Translations under genes and position numbers: made by a program
The notes under the pieces: model-generated
Database searches by the model: none
What the model saw: only the letters and a program-made list of their open reading frames with translations
Told to the model about the DNA's origin: nothing
From: a virus
Strand: one strand, 5' to 3'
IMG/VR virus record: IMGVR_UViG_3300032285_001029
Span: 1-64,000 of that record
DNA length: 64,000 bases
In this document: in pieces, positions 16,328 through 24,299 of the stretch
Position numbering within the stretch: position 1 is the stretch's first letter
How the letters are laid out: every line of letters starts with the position of its first letter

Positions 16328-17416
16328 TTATATAACTGTTATGCTGTCAACTGTACCGGAATAGTTTGAGCCTGACACTTTAAAGGTATCTGTGCCAAGA
16401 ACTGATGTACCAATCCAAGTGACTCTAGAGATTGAACTAACAGTATAACTGCTAATAGCACCTGCTTGATCAATGCCACTAACTTCTATGATTAGATCAT
16501 TAGTAACATCTACTCCACCAAGTTGACTACCTGGAACTTTAATTAATGACCCTCTACTGTAATTAGTTCCGCCTTGATCAACAGTTACAGAATATGATCC
16601 GTTAAGATTTTGAGAAACATTGAAACTAGCACCAACTCCTGCGATAGAATTAGTTTGATAACTGACTCTGAACCAACTATAGTCTCCGATAGTAACATTT
16701 TGCGCAAATGGAATAGTTCCGTAGAATAAACCGTCTTCTAAACTACGATTCCACGACCCAAATGGTTTACCTGCCGATCTCCATGCTTCAGTGTTAATAG
16801 TGTCGCTAGTTGTCGCTTCTAACCAAATAGATCCTGTAAATCCTGTTGCCTGTATCACAAAACTCATTGAAGTGGTTTTTATTGCTTCGTAGAATTTTGA
16901 AGGTATTGCACTGCTATGAAAAATTGGAACACCTTTTATATCTATTTCGGATGTAAAATCTCGATAAACTTTTTCAGGCCTAGTAATAGGCAATGCTCTG
17001 TTTAATAGTTCCATAGTACCAACAGCATTGAATGAACTGTCAACATAAAACAGCACGTCATTGCCCGCAGCATCAGAGCCAGTTAGTGTGTATTTTAATG
17101 TTTGTAGATCCAAATCTATGATATCGTATAAGGGTATCGTTACTGTTGCAATACCTTTGATATCGGTAGTTGTTAACGAATACGACAACACGCTGTTGTA
17201 CTCAGCATCCATAACATTTAGTTTAATATCTTGGTACGTTGTCAGGTCGAGTCTTTTTTGATCCGTATTCATGATCTCAAATTGTACGGTATTATCAATA
17301 CCGCTATAAATTTTCATTGTTCTAGCGTACACTTTTTTAAACTCCGTTATGAAAGCTGCCGTATCTGCAATAGCAATTGATCTGTTTGGATATAAATAAC
17401 TTTGAATTTTTTGCAT
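16328..17416 (-). CDS. Virion structural protein upstream of the primase
   Basis: A 362-residue protein when started at MQKIQSYLYPNR, chosen because AAAGG lies ten bases upstream. Residues about 20-110 (TMKIYSGIDNTVQFEIMNTDQKRLDL...KGIATVTIPLYDII) look like the N-terminal beta domain of baseplate or fibre proteins (BppU-type, tentative). The middle GSIWLEATTSDTINTEAW is sandwich-like. The C-terminal module (NYSRGSLIKVPGSQLGG...NDLIIEVSGID) recurs in the giant fibre as NYSANDIIKILGTDVGG...NDITITVS. It is therefore a virion component placed inside the replication cluster. It is divergent from the + strand gene at 17444, only 27 bases away. Confidence 0.65.
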   Translation of the reverse strand: MQKIQSYLYPNRSIAIADTAAFITEFKKVYARTMKIYSGIDNTVQFEIMNTDQKRLDLTTYQDIKLNVMDAEYNSVLSYSLTTTDIKGIATVTIPLYDIIDLDLQTLKYTLTGSDAAGNDVLFYVDSSFNAVGTMELLNRALPITRPEKVYRDFTSEIDIKGVPIFHSSAIPSKFYEAIKTTSMSFVIQATGFTGSIWLEATTSDTINTEAWRSAGKPFGSWNRSLEDGLFYGTIPFAQNVTIGDYSWFRVSYQTNSIAGVGASFNVSQNLNGSYSVTVDQGGTNYSRGSLIKVPGSQLGGVDVTNDLIIEVSGIDQAGAISSYTVSSISRVTWIGTSVLGTDTFKVSGSNYSGTVDSITVI

Positions 17417-17443
17417 ATCGAGCAAACCTTTATATACATATTT

Positions 17444-17821
17444 ATGGCGAAACTCCGAGGACAAGTAGAACAAAATCTCCCCTTTATTTCGGTACTAAAC
17501 TACGGTGAAAACGAGTATATTGGCATTATAATAAATCAAGACCAATATGTAACTAGTTTTTACGATTTAAATGCCATACATTCCGCCGACGAGAAAAAGC
17601 TATTTTTAGAAATTGGCGAAACTTGGTGGTGGGAAAGTAACAGACAGTTTCCGATATCTATTTTCTGCAGAGATCAAATACAGCCCTTTTCTTATGCTAT
17701 TAAAACATTTAACAGTAAAGATGTAAGGATTATACTAGGGCCAGTAGTAAATTTAATGAATCTTACCTTAAAGCGAGTAAAGAGGAAAAGTGTTCAATTG
17801 ATGCGAACTCCTCCAAAGTAA
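17444..17821 (+). CDS. Conserved T4-superfamily protein of unknown function
   Basis: A 125-residue protein from MAKLRGQVEQNLPF. The pattern YGENEYIGIIINQDQYVTSFYD...EKKLFLEIGETWWWESNRQFPISIF closely resembles a conserved hypothetical protein I recall from marine T4-like phages. The inner ATG is preferred over an upstream TTG at 17402 because the family begins here. No Shine-Dalgarno sequence is seen; the upstream TTTATATACATATTT is AT-rich and shared with the divergent structural gene. It is the only + strand gene within the replication cluster, and it converges with the mini-DnaE gene four bases away. Confidence 0.7.
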   Translation: MAKLRGQVEQNLPFISVLNYGENEYIGIIINQDQYVTSFYDLNAIHSADEKKLFLEIGETWWWESNRQFPISIFCRDQIQPFSYAIKTFNSKDVRIILGPVVNLMNLTLKRVKRKSVQLMRTPPK

Positions 17822-17824
17822 TTT

Positions 17825-18391
17825 CTAAATACCTTCGCAAATTAAGTTCATGTGAACAATAATTAAATGAGCATAAGCAATAGCATGTGCTTTTTTAAAA
17901 TAATACTCATCATTCGTGGGTTTTGTCCAGACTTCTTCCATTATCGTAGTCCAATCTTTCCCAATCAAATATCTCTTCGCTGGGCGAATCATTGCTAGGA
18001 CCGCAGCTAATTGTTCCACAGAAGTAGGGCAACATTTTTTCAGAATTCCATCGTGGCCATTCAAATGAAATAGTAGATCGACGAAGTCTTTTTGTTGTAA
18101 TAGTTCCCATAAAGGTTCAGTCTCCATTAATTTTAATAAATGTCCTCTGTCACGGACATGTTCATAGACATTAACATTAAGAAAGTCTATTTTAAAATAA
18201 CCTCTATTTTCGGCGTCTTTATAATCAATTGTACTTATGTTTGTAATCGGATTATAGGGAATAGAAGTGCAATAGATACCAGTATTATGCTTTTTAAAAT
18301 TACCAGTTTGATCTTTTATTGCCGCAACAACGTGCTTGATTTTATCAAGTGCAATAGTTCTATCTGCAAAATCTATATCAATATCTGGCAT
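17825..18391 (-). CDS. Miniature DnaE-like protein (Pol III alpha palm motifs)
   Basis: A 188-residue protein carrying recognisable C-family polymerase motifs in the right order. MPDIDIDFADR at 1-11 matches the PDxDxDF motif with two catalytic aspartates. HNTGIYCTSIP at 35-45 matches DnaE HxxGVVI. GYFKIDFLNV at 64-73 matches KxDFLGL, which holds the third catalytic Asp. LAMIRPAKR near 133-141 and KKAHAIAYAHLIIVHMNL near 165-183 match the finger segments VALxRPG and KSHAxAYAxxxYxTAxLK. DnaE is over 1000 residues; PHP, most of the palm and fingers, and the OB domain are absent here. Whether it polymerises is unknown. The start overlaps the preceding stop (TAATG). Confidence 0.7.
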   Translation of the reverse strand: MPDIDIDFADRTIALDKIKHVVAAIKDQTGNFKKHNTGIYCTSIPYNPITNISTIDYKDAENRGYFKIDFLNVNVYEHVRDRGHLLKLMETEPLWELLQQKDFVDLLFHLNGHDGILKKCCPTSVEQLAAVLAMIRPAKRYLIGKDWTTIMEEVWTKPTNDEYYFKKAHAIAYAHLIIVHMNLICEGI

Positions 18392-18573
18392 TAGTGTTTG
18401 ACGCTGGATTCAAATAATAAAAAGGGTAAATTCTCGGCAAGATAATCTGCATAGTTTTCTGCATCTTCCATTTCTTCAAATCCAGATAATTTAACATATA
18501 TGGATAAATCTTCTTCACTAACAATTACTTCTAAATCTAAAGGAATTTTTCCTTCTGTATCTTGATGCATCAT
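18391..18573 (-). CDS. Small acidic protein
   Basis: A 60-residue acidic protein (EEDLSIYVKLSGFEEMEDAENYADYLAENLPFLLFES). No family was recognised. It overlaps the upstream gene by four bases (ATGA) and the mini-DnaE gene by one, which points to translational coupling. It may be a partner of the mini-DnaE protein, judged by position only. Confidence 0.65.
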   Translation of the reverse strand: MMHQDTEGKIPLDLEVIVSEEDLSIYVKLSGFEEMEDAENYADYLAENLPFLLFESSVKH

Positions 18574-19265
18574 ATTTTAGATTCCTTGACAATGTCTTTT
18601 ACTAATTCTACGTCATCTGGCAATTTTTTAAATTTAGCTAGCCAGAATGGAAGATCCAAAATTGTACTTACTGATGACAACTGTTCATCATTAAGCTTCT
18701 TTAATAAATCTTTACCATTATTACTATTTAATATTAGCCAAGGACTAATCTTTCCATCTTTGATATCGAATGTAGCTCTACTTAAACTTACATATAAAAA
18801 ATAATGATTCCAAAGAACATTGTTAGTTTCGCCCCAACTCATCATGTGTTTAATACTGCGTTCTAATGCAGTTTCAACTAATTCTTTTTTAATCAATTCT
18901 ACCACATATTTGTCATACAACTCGTCTCTGCACCAATGATCTAGTTTAACACCTGAAGTAACAATATAATTAATGAATTTGTCAGGGTATAAGGGGTCAA
19001 CATTGCTAACAAAGCTGCCAAATTTGACAAAAGCATTATAGTAAGGACTACGGGCAAATTCCTCATAGGTTTTATTACCGTTAAAATTTTGATTAATCTT
19101 ATAAAACTGATTAAATGTTTCAAATCCTATTAGCACATGCTTCTCGCTCTTTGCTAATGCTCTGCGCTTCTGTTCGCAAACATGTACAAACAAAGTTTTT
19201 TCTTTACTAAAAGAATGATTACAATACTGACAAACAAATAGTTGAGTCGACACTAGTTTAATCAC
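18570..19265 (-). CDS. Zinc-finger protein conserved in T4-like marine phages
   Basis: A 231-residue protein. FVCQYCNHSFSKEKTLFVHVCE at residues 10-31 is a C2H2-like finger with Cys12, Cys15, His28 and Cys30 as likely zinc ligands, followed by KRRALAKSEKHVLIGF. SPYYNAFVKFG and KLDHWCRDELYDKYV match a protein I recall as conserved in cyanophage replication clusters. The long helical C-terminus has no recognised motif. It is probably a DNA- or protein-binding factor of the replication or recombination complex. It overlaps both neighbouring genes by one to four bases. Confidence 0.75.
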   Translation of the reverse strand: MIKLVSTQLFVCQYCNHSFSKEKTLFVHVCEQKRRALAKSEKHVLIGFETFNQFYKINQNFNGNKTYEEFARSPYYNAFVKFGSFVSNVDPLYPDKFINYIVTSGVKLDHWCRDELYDKYVVELIKKELVETALERSIKHMMSWGETNNVLWNHYFLYVSLSRATFDIKDGKISPWLILNSNNGKDLLKKLNDEQLSSVSTILDLPFWLAKFKKLPDDVELVKDIVKESKI

Positions 19266-19753
19266 TATAAAATCTTTTTAATTGTAGCATGGTCCATACC
19301 GTGCCCTAATGCCAATTCTTTTACTTCTGCGTCTGTCATTAGTTTTGATAATAGTTCAATGTCTTCGAGTTTCTGTGTCAGGTATACTGTTTTTAAAAAC
19401 TCAATTTTTTTTGAGCTAGGCCTTCTATGAGGAATGTATTCATGACGAAATACAGTCTTGTTATCGTAACTGCACATGCATAGTAGCATCCACAATAACT
19501 TGCTATGATCGCGCTGTAGTGCAAACCAATTTTTATTGTAATATTCGTTAACGGTTAATACAAAGTGTTCTAACACGTCACGATTATTTGATTGGACACA
19601 ACTAATCCATCGAATAAGAACGAATAGATTATTTTTTAATTTTTTTCGACCATCTTCGTCTAGAGCATCCCAATACTCGCGGATGTTCGTATCAGCAGCC
19701 GGAATATGCTCATCAAATAAAATTGTATCTTTTTCTTTTTTTACTTTAGTCAT
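19265..19753 (-). CDS. Unknown helical protein of the recombination cluster
   Basis: A 162-residue, mostly helical and charged protein. After residue 30 it reads KLKNNLFVLIRWISCVQ...LEHFVLTVNEYYNKNWFALQRDHSKLLWMLLCMCSYDNKTVFRHEYI, and it ends in a probable helix-turn-helix-like segment (DAEVKELALGHGMDHATIKKIL). Its size would fit a small clamp-loader subunit such as gp62, but the sequence does not support that. It overlaps the oxygenase gene by eight bases and the zinc-finger gene by one. Confidence 0.65.
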   Translation of the reverse strand: MTKVKKEKDTILFDEHIPAADTNIREYWDALDEDGRKKLKNNLFVLIRWISCVQSNNRDVLEHFVLTVNEYYNKNWFALQRDHSKLLWMLLCMCSYDNKTVFRHEYIPHRRPSSKKIEFLKTVYLTQKLEDIELLSKLMTDAEVKELALGHGMDHATIKKIL

Positions 19754-20372
19754 TTTTTGGTCTTAATACTGCATCAAATGCTAATACAGTTCTATATCCC
19801 GTTCCCTTCCACGGATATACTGTGTGTTGAAGATAGCTTGGAAATACAATAACTGTTCCAGGTGTAGGAGAATATCGCATTTTATCATTCATAACAAACT
19901 TAGTTATATCCTTTGTTTGTGGTAATGCAAATAAAACTTGACCGTCAGATGTATCGCTTTCGGGTTCTAAATCCGGCGCACTAATGTAAACATTTCCGCT
20001 TATGTTGCCACCGGGATGACTATGCATTTCTTGATATTGTCCAGGTTCTTGACGAATTGTCCAAATACTAGTAATTACAGGTTTACAATAGTCTAAATCC
20101 TCTGTTCCACATTGAGTGGTAACTAGTTTCATATAGCCATAACAAATGCTTTCTAAATAATTTACAAGCCAATTTATGTCTAAGTTTAACTCATTAGGAT
20201 ATACTTGTATCTGCTGTCCTCCTCGAATACTAATCTGAGGATTTCCTGAATCGTTAAGTTCAGGATGTTTATGAAGATCTTCTACTAAGTTAAAAATTTG
20301 ACTAAATTCCAAAGGCGGAACATCATCGATCGCCATTACAATTGGCTGAAAATAAGCTACTCTAAATGCCAT
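19746..20372 (-). CDS. 2OG-Fe(II) oxygenase family protein
   Basis: A 208-residue protein of the putative 2OG-Fe(II) oxygenase type (the 2OG-FeII_Oxy_5 / TIGR02466 group, as I recall it). EMHSHPGGNISGNVYI supplies the HxH-type iron ligand region and the first core strand. GTVIVFPSYLQHTVYPWKGTGYRTVLAFD supplies the distal His ligand and the Arg that binds the 2-oxoglutarate carboxylate. Such enzymes hydroxylate proteins, nucleic-acid bases or small molecules; phage copies are frequent in aquatic T4-like phages and their substrate is unknown. It lies inside the recombination operon between two small conserved genes. Confidence 0.85.
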   Translation of the reverse strand: MAFRVAYFQPIVMAIDDVPPLEFSQIFNLVEDLHKHPELNDSGNPQISIRGGQQIQVYPNELNLDINWLVNYLESICYGYMKLVTTQCGTEDLDYCKPVITSIWTIRQEPGQYQEMHSHPGGNISGNVYISAPDLEPESDTSDGQVLFALPQTKDITKFVMNDKMRYSPTPGTVIVFPSYLQHTVYPWKGTGYRTVLAFDAVLRPKND

Positions 20373-20377
20373 TATTA

Positions 20378-20620
20378 CTACTCCTTACTTAGGTTGTATA
20401 TCATTATAGCACGGTCTAATGCTTTTTGCAAGGTAATATTGTCCTTTGCTTTTTGACGAATATCATGCCACATTTGATTTTCTCTTATCTCGTCAATTGC
20501 TGCGCGAGTTTTTTGATCCATTCCGACTATTGTACGATCAGTAGAGCCGAATTCTCTAGCATACGTAACACCGTCTGCTTTTTCATATATATAAGTTGCA
20601 CCTGGTTTAAGCTGTCCCAT
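20378..20620 (-). CDS. Small conserved T4-like protein
   Basis: An 80-residue protein. LKPGATYIYEKADGVTYAREFGS at residues 4-26 and the helical C-terminus (NITLQKALDRAIMIYNLSKE) match a conserved small protein recalled from cyanophage replication clusters. Function is unknown. It overlaps the upstream stop by one base (TAATG). Confidence 0.75.
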   Translation of the reverse strand: MGQLKPGATYIYEKADGVTYAREFGSTDRTIVGMDQKTRAAIDEIRENQMWHDIRQKAKDNITLQKALDRAIMIYNLSKE

Positions 20621-21126
20621 TATAGTAATTTGTCTAGTTGTATTATTTCACTTTGTCGGCTAATCTCTTTGACAAAATAAGCACAACTCGGTTTCTCAAT
20701 ATCTTCTGTAGGTACTGCTAGTAGCTGTCCATTCTTCATTTTAGGAAAATACCACCTAACATCATTGTAAAAATTTACAATTTCTATTTTTTTAAATTCT
20801 ATTCTAAAGCTACTTAGTGGGTTGAATACTAGTGCCTCAAATCCTCTGTCATTAAGACTAGTCAGTGGTAAGATTTCAATATCGCTAGAGCTACTACTAT
20901 CTCCTACAGCAATACTCCAATCTATAGGCATTGTTACTTCATTATCGCCTATTTTTAGTACCATTGCAGGAGCATTAAAACTTTCTAAAAATACCAAAGG
21001 CATAAAGTAGAAATCTGGTTCCCTTGGATCTGCATTGTCTAGTACTGCGAATCTTGTATTATCGTCAACTTCGTCTGGTAAATTGTTTAGTGAAAACGGT
21101 TTATTATCTAATGTTAAAATCTTCAT
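20620..21126 (-). CDS. Conserved T4-like protein downstream of uvsW
   Basis: A 168-residue protein when started at MKILTLDNKPFSLNNLPDE, which leaves an 11-base gap to uvsW. The longer frame from 21150 would overlap uvsW. The segments FYFMPLVFLESFNAPAMVLKIGD, DWSIAVGD, ILPLTSLNDRGFEALVFNPLSSF and WYFPKMKNGQLLAVP are strongly conserved, as recalled from marine T4-like phages. No catalytic motif is seen, and it looks like a beta-rich structural or regulatory domain. Confidence 0.75.
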   Translation of the reverse strand: MKILTLDNKPFSLNNLPDEVDDNTRFAVLDNADPREPDFYFMPLVFLESFNAPAMVLKIGDNEVTMPIDWSIAVGDSSSSSDIEILPLTSLNDRGFEALVFNPLSSFRIEFKKIEIVNFYNDVRWYFPKMKNGQLLAVPTEDIEKPSCAYFVKEISRQSEIIQLDKLL

Positions 21127-21137
21127 AATCTTTATTT

Positions 21138-22604
21138 TTATTTTTGCCAATCCGTTTTTTCAATCTTAAACGGGTATTTGGCTTCGGAATAAAACTTCTT
21201 CCGTTCCGTGAGGTGACGTTTAGCGTATTTACAGGTGGAAGTGATATCCCAGATTTGTACGAAGTCTTTGTCTTCAGCCTTGCGGATACCTCGGCCAATA
21301 GATTGGATAACTCTAACAAAGCTTTTTCCGGGCTCCAAAAGAACCAGATTAAAAATCCGAGGAATATTAATACCCACAGCGGCCACACCATAAGTCGCCA
21401 CAGTAATCTTTTTATCGCTAGTTGCATGTTCTTTATATTCCTCTTTCCTCTTGGATCCTTTAACTTCGCCTGATATAAACACAGCGTCTTCTATTATTTC
21501 TGTTAAAAATTTGCCTGAATCAATCCTGTTTACTAGTACTAGTGTGTTGCCTGTTTCTGCTATTATTTTAACAAGATTACTGATATATGTCATTCTTTTT
21601 TTATCAGTAACTAGATATTTTAATTCTTCTGGATAACTTTTAAATTCTTTTAAATCTATTAATTGTTTAATATCAACATGGCATTTAGATAATATTCCCA
21701 TGTCTTGCAGCTGATGTGCTTTAATGCCGCCAACTAATGGACCAATACTTAAAAATATGCTTTCTGACTCTAATTCAACCTTAGGTATTGTGCCTGTAAG
21801 ACCCCAACGTATTGGTGAATTGCAAAGATTATGTGTAAGTAAGTTTTTTAAAACATCTGCTTTTGCCATGTGTACTTCGTCGACAATTACAGTTGAAACT
21901 CCGTCTAAAAATTCTGCTAAAGTTAAAATTTCAGTCTCACTTGACTTAGATTTTTTGTCTAAAATGTTTAAACTTTGCCATGTACAAATAGTATGAGTTT
22001 TATTCAGGACCTTTCTATCTCCATAATAAACTCCAACATCTAGGCCTACATTAACAAAATCTTCTTCTGTTTGCGATACTAAATCTTTATTAGGAACAAT
22101 TATAATTACACGACCATACGGTTCACAAAGATGTGCCATTGTAGCTGTCATAATAGTTTTTCCAGCACCTGTAGCAACTTCCTGTAAACTTTGCGGATTT
22201 TCTAAGAATCGATTTACAACTTCGACTTGGTCATCGCGTAGTACAATAGGTTGCCCAGCAAAGCGATGATCATCGGGCCAAACTTTACCTTGATCGGCCC
22301 AGTAAGTCGGTGTAATTTTTTGAAAAACTAATTTGTGAGGTATTCTTCTATCGTCAATTTCTTCGATTTCTACCCCAGAACTACTTAGTATTCCTAATAC
22401 TTTTTCTAATTGATTTAGATACCCATTTCCTCCTAGACCAAATAGAGTTTTTGTTCCATCGCCTCTACCTAATTTTACATGTGGAAGATACCTTGCATAA
22501 GGTATTTCATACTTGAATGCGTTAACTAGTTTTTTTCTTACATCAAGAGGTAAATTTTCAATTTTTATATTAACTTCGTCTTTGATTACTAACTTGATAG
22601 CCAT
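21138..22604 (-). CDS. uvsW: UvsW-type recombination DNA helicase
   Basis: A 488-residue SF2 helicase, close to T4 UvsW. It unwinds R-loops and branched DNA during recombination-dependent replication and repair. The N-terminal DNA-binding domain (YEIPYARYLPHVKLGRGDGTKTLF) precedes the core: Walker A ATGAGKT at 144-150, DEVH at 242-245, motif III GLTGT at 268-272, and motif VI QSIGRGIRK near 440. Its start overlaps the upstream unknown gene by 16 bases, so both are translated from the same message. Confidence 0.93.
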   Translation of the reverse strand: MAIKLVIKDEVNIKIENLPLDVRKKLVNAFKYEIPYARYLPHVKLGRGDGTKTLFGLGGNGYLNQLEKVLGILSSSGVEIEEIDDRRIPHKLVFQKITPTYWADQGKVWPDDHRFAGQPIVLRDDQVEVVNRFLENPQSLQEVATGAGKTIMTATMAHLCEPYGRVIIIVPNKDLVSQTEEDFVNVGLDVGVYYGDRKVLNKTHTICTWQSLNILDKKSKSSETEILTLAEFLDGVSTVIVDEVHMAKADVLKNLLTHNLCNSPIRWGLTGTIPKVELESESIFLSIGPLVGGIKAHQLQDMGILSKCHVDIKQLIDLKEFKSYPEELKYLVTDKKRMTYISNLVKIIAETGNTLVLVNRIDSGKFLTEIIEDAVFISGEVKGSKRKEEYKEHATSDKKITVATYGVAAVGINIPRIFNLVLLEPGKSFVRVIQSIGRGIRKAEDKDFVQIWDITSTCKYAKRHLTERKKFYSEAKYPFKIEKTDWQK

Positions 22605-23794
22605 TTTATAAACCTTAGATTTTCCAGTGGTTCTTTATCAGTATACATTGCAACTAGATCGCAAGACTCTAAGAATACTGCTGTTTTATTATTATTCAAG
22701 TGATTACATAAAGAAATCACACTCATAGGTGTCCAGTTATTTTTTAGGAAAAATTTAGGTATTTTTCCGCTCTGTACACCTACTACTTTTGTATGTTTGT
22801 TTAACTGTTTATTGTACTGTTTTTGTGCTATGAGTTGATTAAATTCTTTACCAATCTCAGTATTTTCTAATCTGAAGTAAATGCCAATATCGTCAAAAAT
22901 ACCAAGTTTTTCAAGAGATTGATTTAAATTTTTCAAATTTTCGAGGCATCTTGCAGCATCGTAAGAATCGAATACTATCATAACTGGAAATCTTCTAAGT
23001 TCGATTAAAGATGATAAAGTGTCGATAATTGAATGCTTTTGACTATTGATCCAAAAATGTGAATTTTCACGGGTTGCAATCAAATTAGTCAAATTTTGGT
23101 CATTTTTTTCGGAAAAATTTGAAAAAAGTTGATATCGCAATGACCTATCCATCATGAGTGTTTCGTTGACAAACTCTAATGGTAATTCTTCTAAAAATTT
23201 TTCTGAAAATCTTTTATTGTCAAATCTGTCTATTGCAAAATTCGCAGAAAAATCGGATTTTTCCCAAGATTTTATGGTGTTATAGTGATCTAACAAATCT
23301 GCCCGAATGTCAAACTTATAATCTTGTAAATGTTCGACAACAGCAACAAGATTCTTTTCATTCATAGAACAATACTGTTGTTTTTTATTAGTAGCCTTGG
23401 TAAGTAGCTTAACTTTAGCATCTAATTTTGCAAATATTTTCCTATTTTCGGAAGAATACTGAGATTCTATCACTAATAGTAAAGAACCATATTCATCGGT
23501 TTCGGAATATATTTTTTTAGTTTCAAATATTGGTCGAAAAGGTTTTGACCAAGTAGGATTTTTAAGAGCTGTTTCTAATTCTTCGGAAAATTTAGAGAAT
23601 TGCTTTATATAAATTTTCAGAATTTTAAGTAAAAGCTTAGATTGACTTTCTGTAATGAAACTTGAATTAGTTACGCTCTGAGATAGATTATGTAAAACTT
23701 TAAAATCTTTTTTTGAAATAAATTTAATGTCTTCGCCCGGTAAAGTGAGCGAGGACATTATTTTTACTAATAATAAATCCACTGTTGTTGTCAT
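22589..23794 (-). CDS. Unknown 401-residue protein upstream of uvsW
   Basis: No family was recognised. It is Lys/Phe/Ser-rich, mostly helical, with a possible Rossmann-like segment FPVMIVFDSYDAARCLENLKNL near residue 275. Just before it lies a consensus sigma70 promoter (23801-23829) whose predicted RNA start falls at about 23794, the same base as the chosen ATG. The message would then be leaderless or begin at the next Met (23758). An ATG at 23809 lies within the promoter and is unlikely. The gene is richer in AT than its neighbours. Overlap with uvsW suggests a job in recombination or replication. Confidence 0.65.
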   Translation of the reverse strand: MTTTVDLLLVKIMSSLTLPGEDIKFISKKDFKVLHNLSQSVTNSSFITESQSKLLLKILKIYIKQFSKFSEELETALKNPTWSKPFRPIFETKKIYSETDEYGSLLLVIESQYSSENRKIFAKLDAKVKLLTKATNKKQQYCSMNEKNLVAVVEHLQDYKFDIRADLLDHYNTIKSWEKSDFSANFAIDRFDNKRFSEKFLEELPLEFVNETLMMDRSLRYQLFSNFSEKNDQNLTNLIATRENSHFWINSQKHSIIDTLSSLIELRRFPVMIVFDSYDAARCLENLKNLNQSLEKLGIFDDIGIYFRLENTEIGKEFNQLIAQKQYNKQLNKHTKVVGVQSGKIPKFFLKNNWTPMSVISLCNHLNNNKTAVFLESCDLVAMYTDKEPLENLRFIKWLSS

Positions 23795-23800
23795 ATATGT

Positions 23801-23829
23801 ATTATACAATTAATATAACAGCAAGTCAA
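23801..23829 (-). promoter_or_regulatory. Sigma70-type promoter before the 401-residue gene
   Basis: On the - strand, TTGACT (23829-23824), a spacer of 17 bases and TATAAT (23806-23801). This is a near-perfect housekeeping promoter, expected to drive the unknown gene, uvsW and the genes after them early in infection. Confidence 0.75.
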
Positions 23830-23843
23830 CAGTAAATTTAATT

Positions 23844-24299
23844 TTATATCGATGCGTCTTCCATTCCGGCAACACGTAATTTAATAATATTCGTAATTTG
23901 CCACTGTTTTTGATCTAATGCTTTAGTTATACCCAACCATTTATTTCGTAGCAAGGCAAATTCGTTGATTATTTTTTCAAAATCAACTACATCTGCCTCG
24001 CCATCTACAAATTTTTCACAATCTCTTGAACTTAATGATCTTTGATAGTTTTCTAGGTATTTTCGAAAATGTTGACTTTTGAGTCGTCGTAATTCTATGT
24101 TAAGATACTCTAAAATTGCTTCAATTTCTTGCAGTTGACCAAATCTTTGCTCTACAATACCTGGCATTCCTGCTGCTGCTTTTTCAATATTTCCCATTAT
24201 GCGGCATTCAGCTTTTGCAACTAATAACTCGGCATTAAAAAAGTCTACCGCATCGGGAATAAAGGAAATATCTTTTGAAACCTTAGAGTACCAACCCAT
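23844..24299 (-). CDS. Conserved protein after UvsX, possible UvsY-like mediator
   Basis: A 151-residue helical protein starting MGWYSKVSKDISFIPDAVDFF. The C-terminal half (LSSRDCEKFVDGEADVVDFEKIINEFALLRNKWLGITKALDQKQWQ, then KLRVAGMED) is conserved in marine T4-like phages as I recall it. Its place beside uvsX, its size (T4 UvsY has 137 residues) and the end pattern of an aliphatic helix followed by LRxxG suggest the recombination mediator that loads UvsX on gp32-coated DNA. Direct similarity to T4 UvsY is too weak to claim. It overlaps the next upstream gene by one base. Confidence 0.7.
   Translation of the reverse strand: MGWYSKVSKDISFIPDAVDFFNAELLVAKAECRIMGNIEKAAAGMPGIVEQRFGQLQEIEAILEYLNIELRRLKSQHFRKYLENYQRSLSSRDCEKFVDGEADVVDFEKIINEFALLRNKWLGITKALDQKQWQITNIIKLRVAGMEDASI

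Noticed and set aside
17910-18110. 66-residue - strand frame within the mini-DnaE gene
   Set aside because: It is an alternative frame of the same strand inside a gene with recognisable motifs, and has no ribosome binding site. I considered a frameshift splitting a longer DnaE, but no DnaE-like segments appear in this frame.
19265-19753. Clamp loader small subunit gp62
   Set aside because: Size and neighbourhood would suit it, but no gp62 motif can be seen and gp44 is not adjacent.
21104-21427. 107-residue frame overlapping the 3' end of uvsW
   Set aside because: It overlaps uvsW in another frame over its conserved C-terminus. Its hydrophobic start looked membrane-like but is a shadow.
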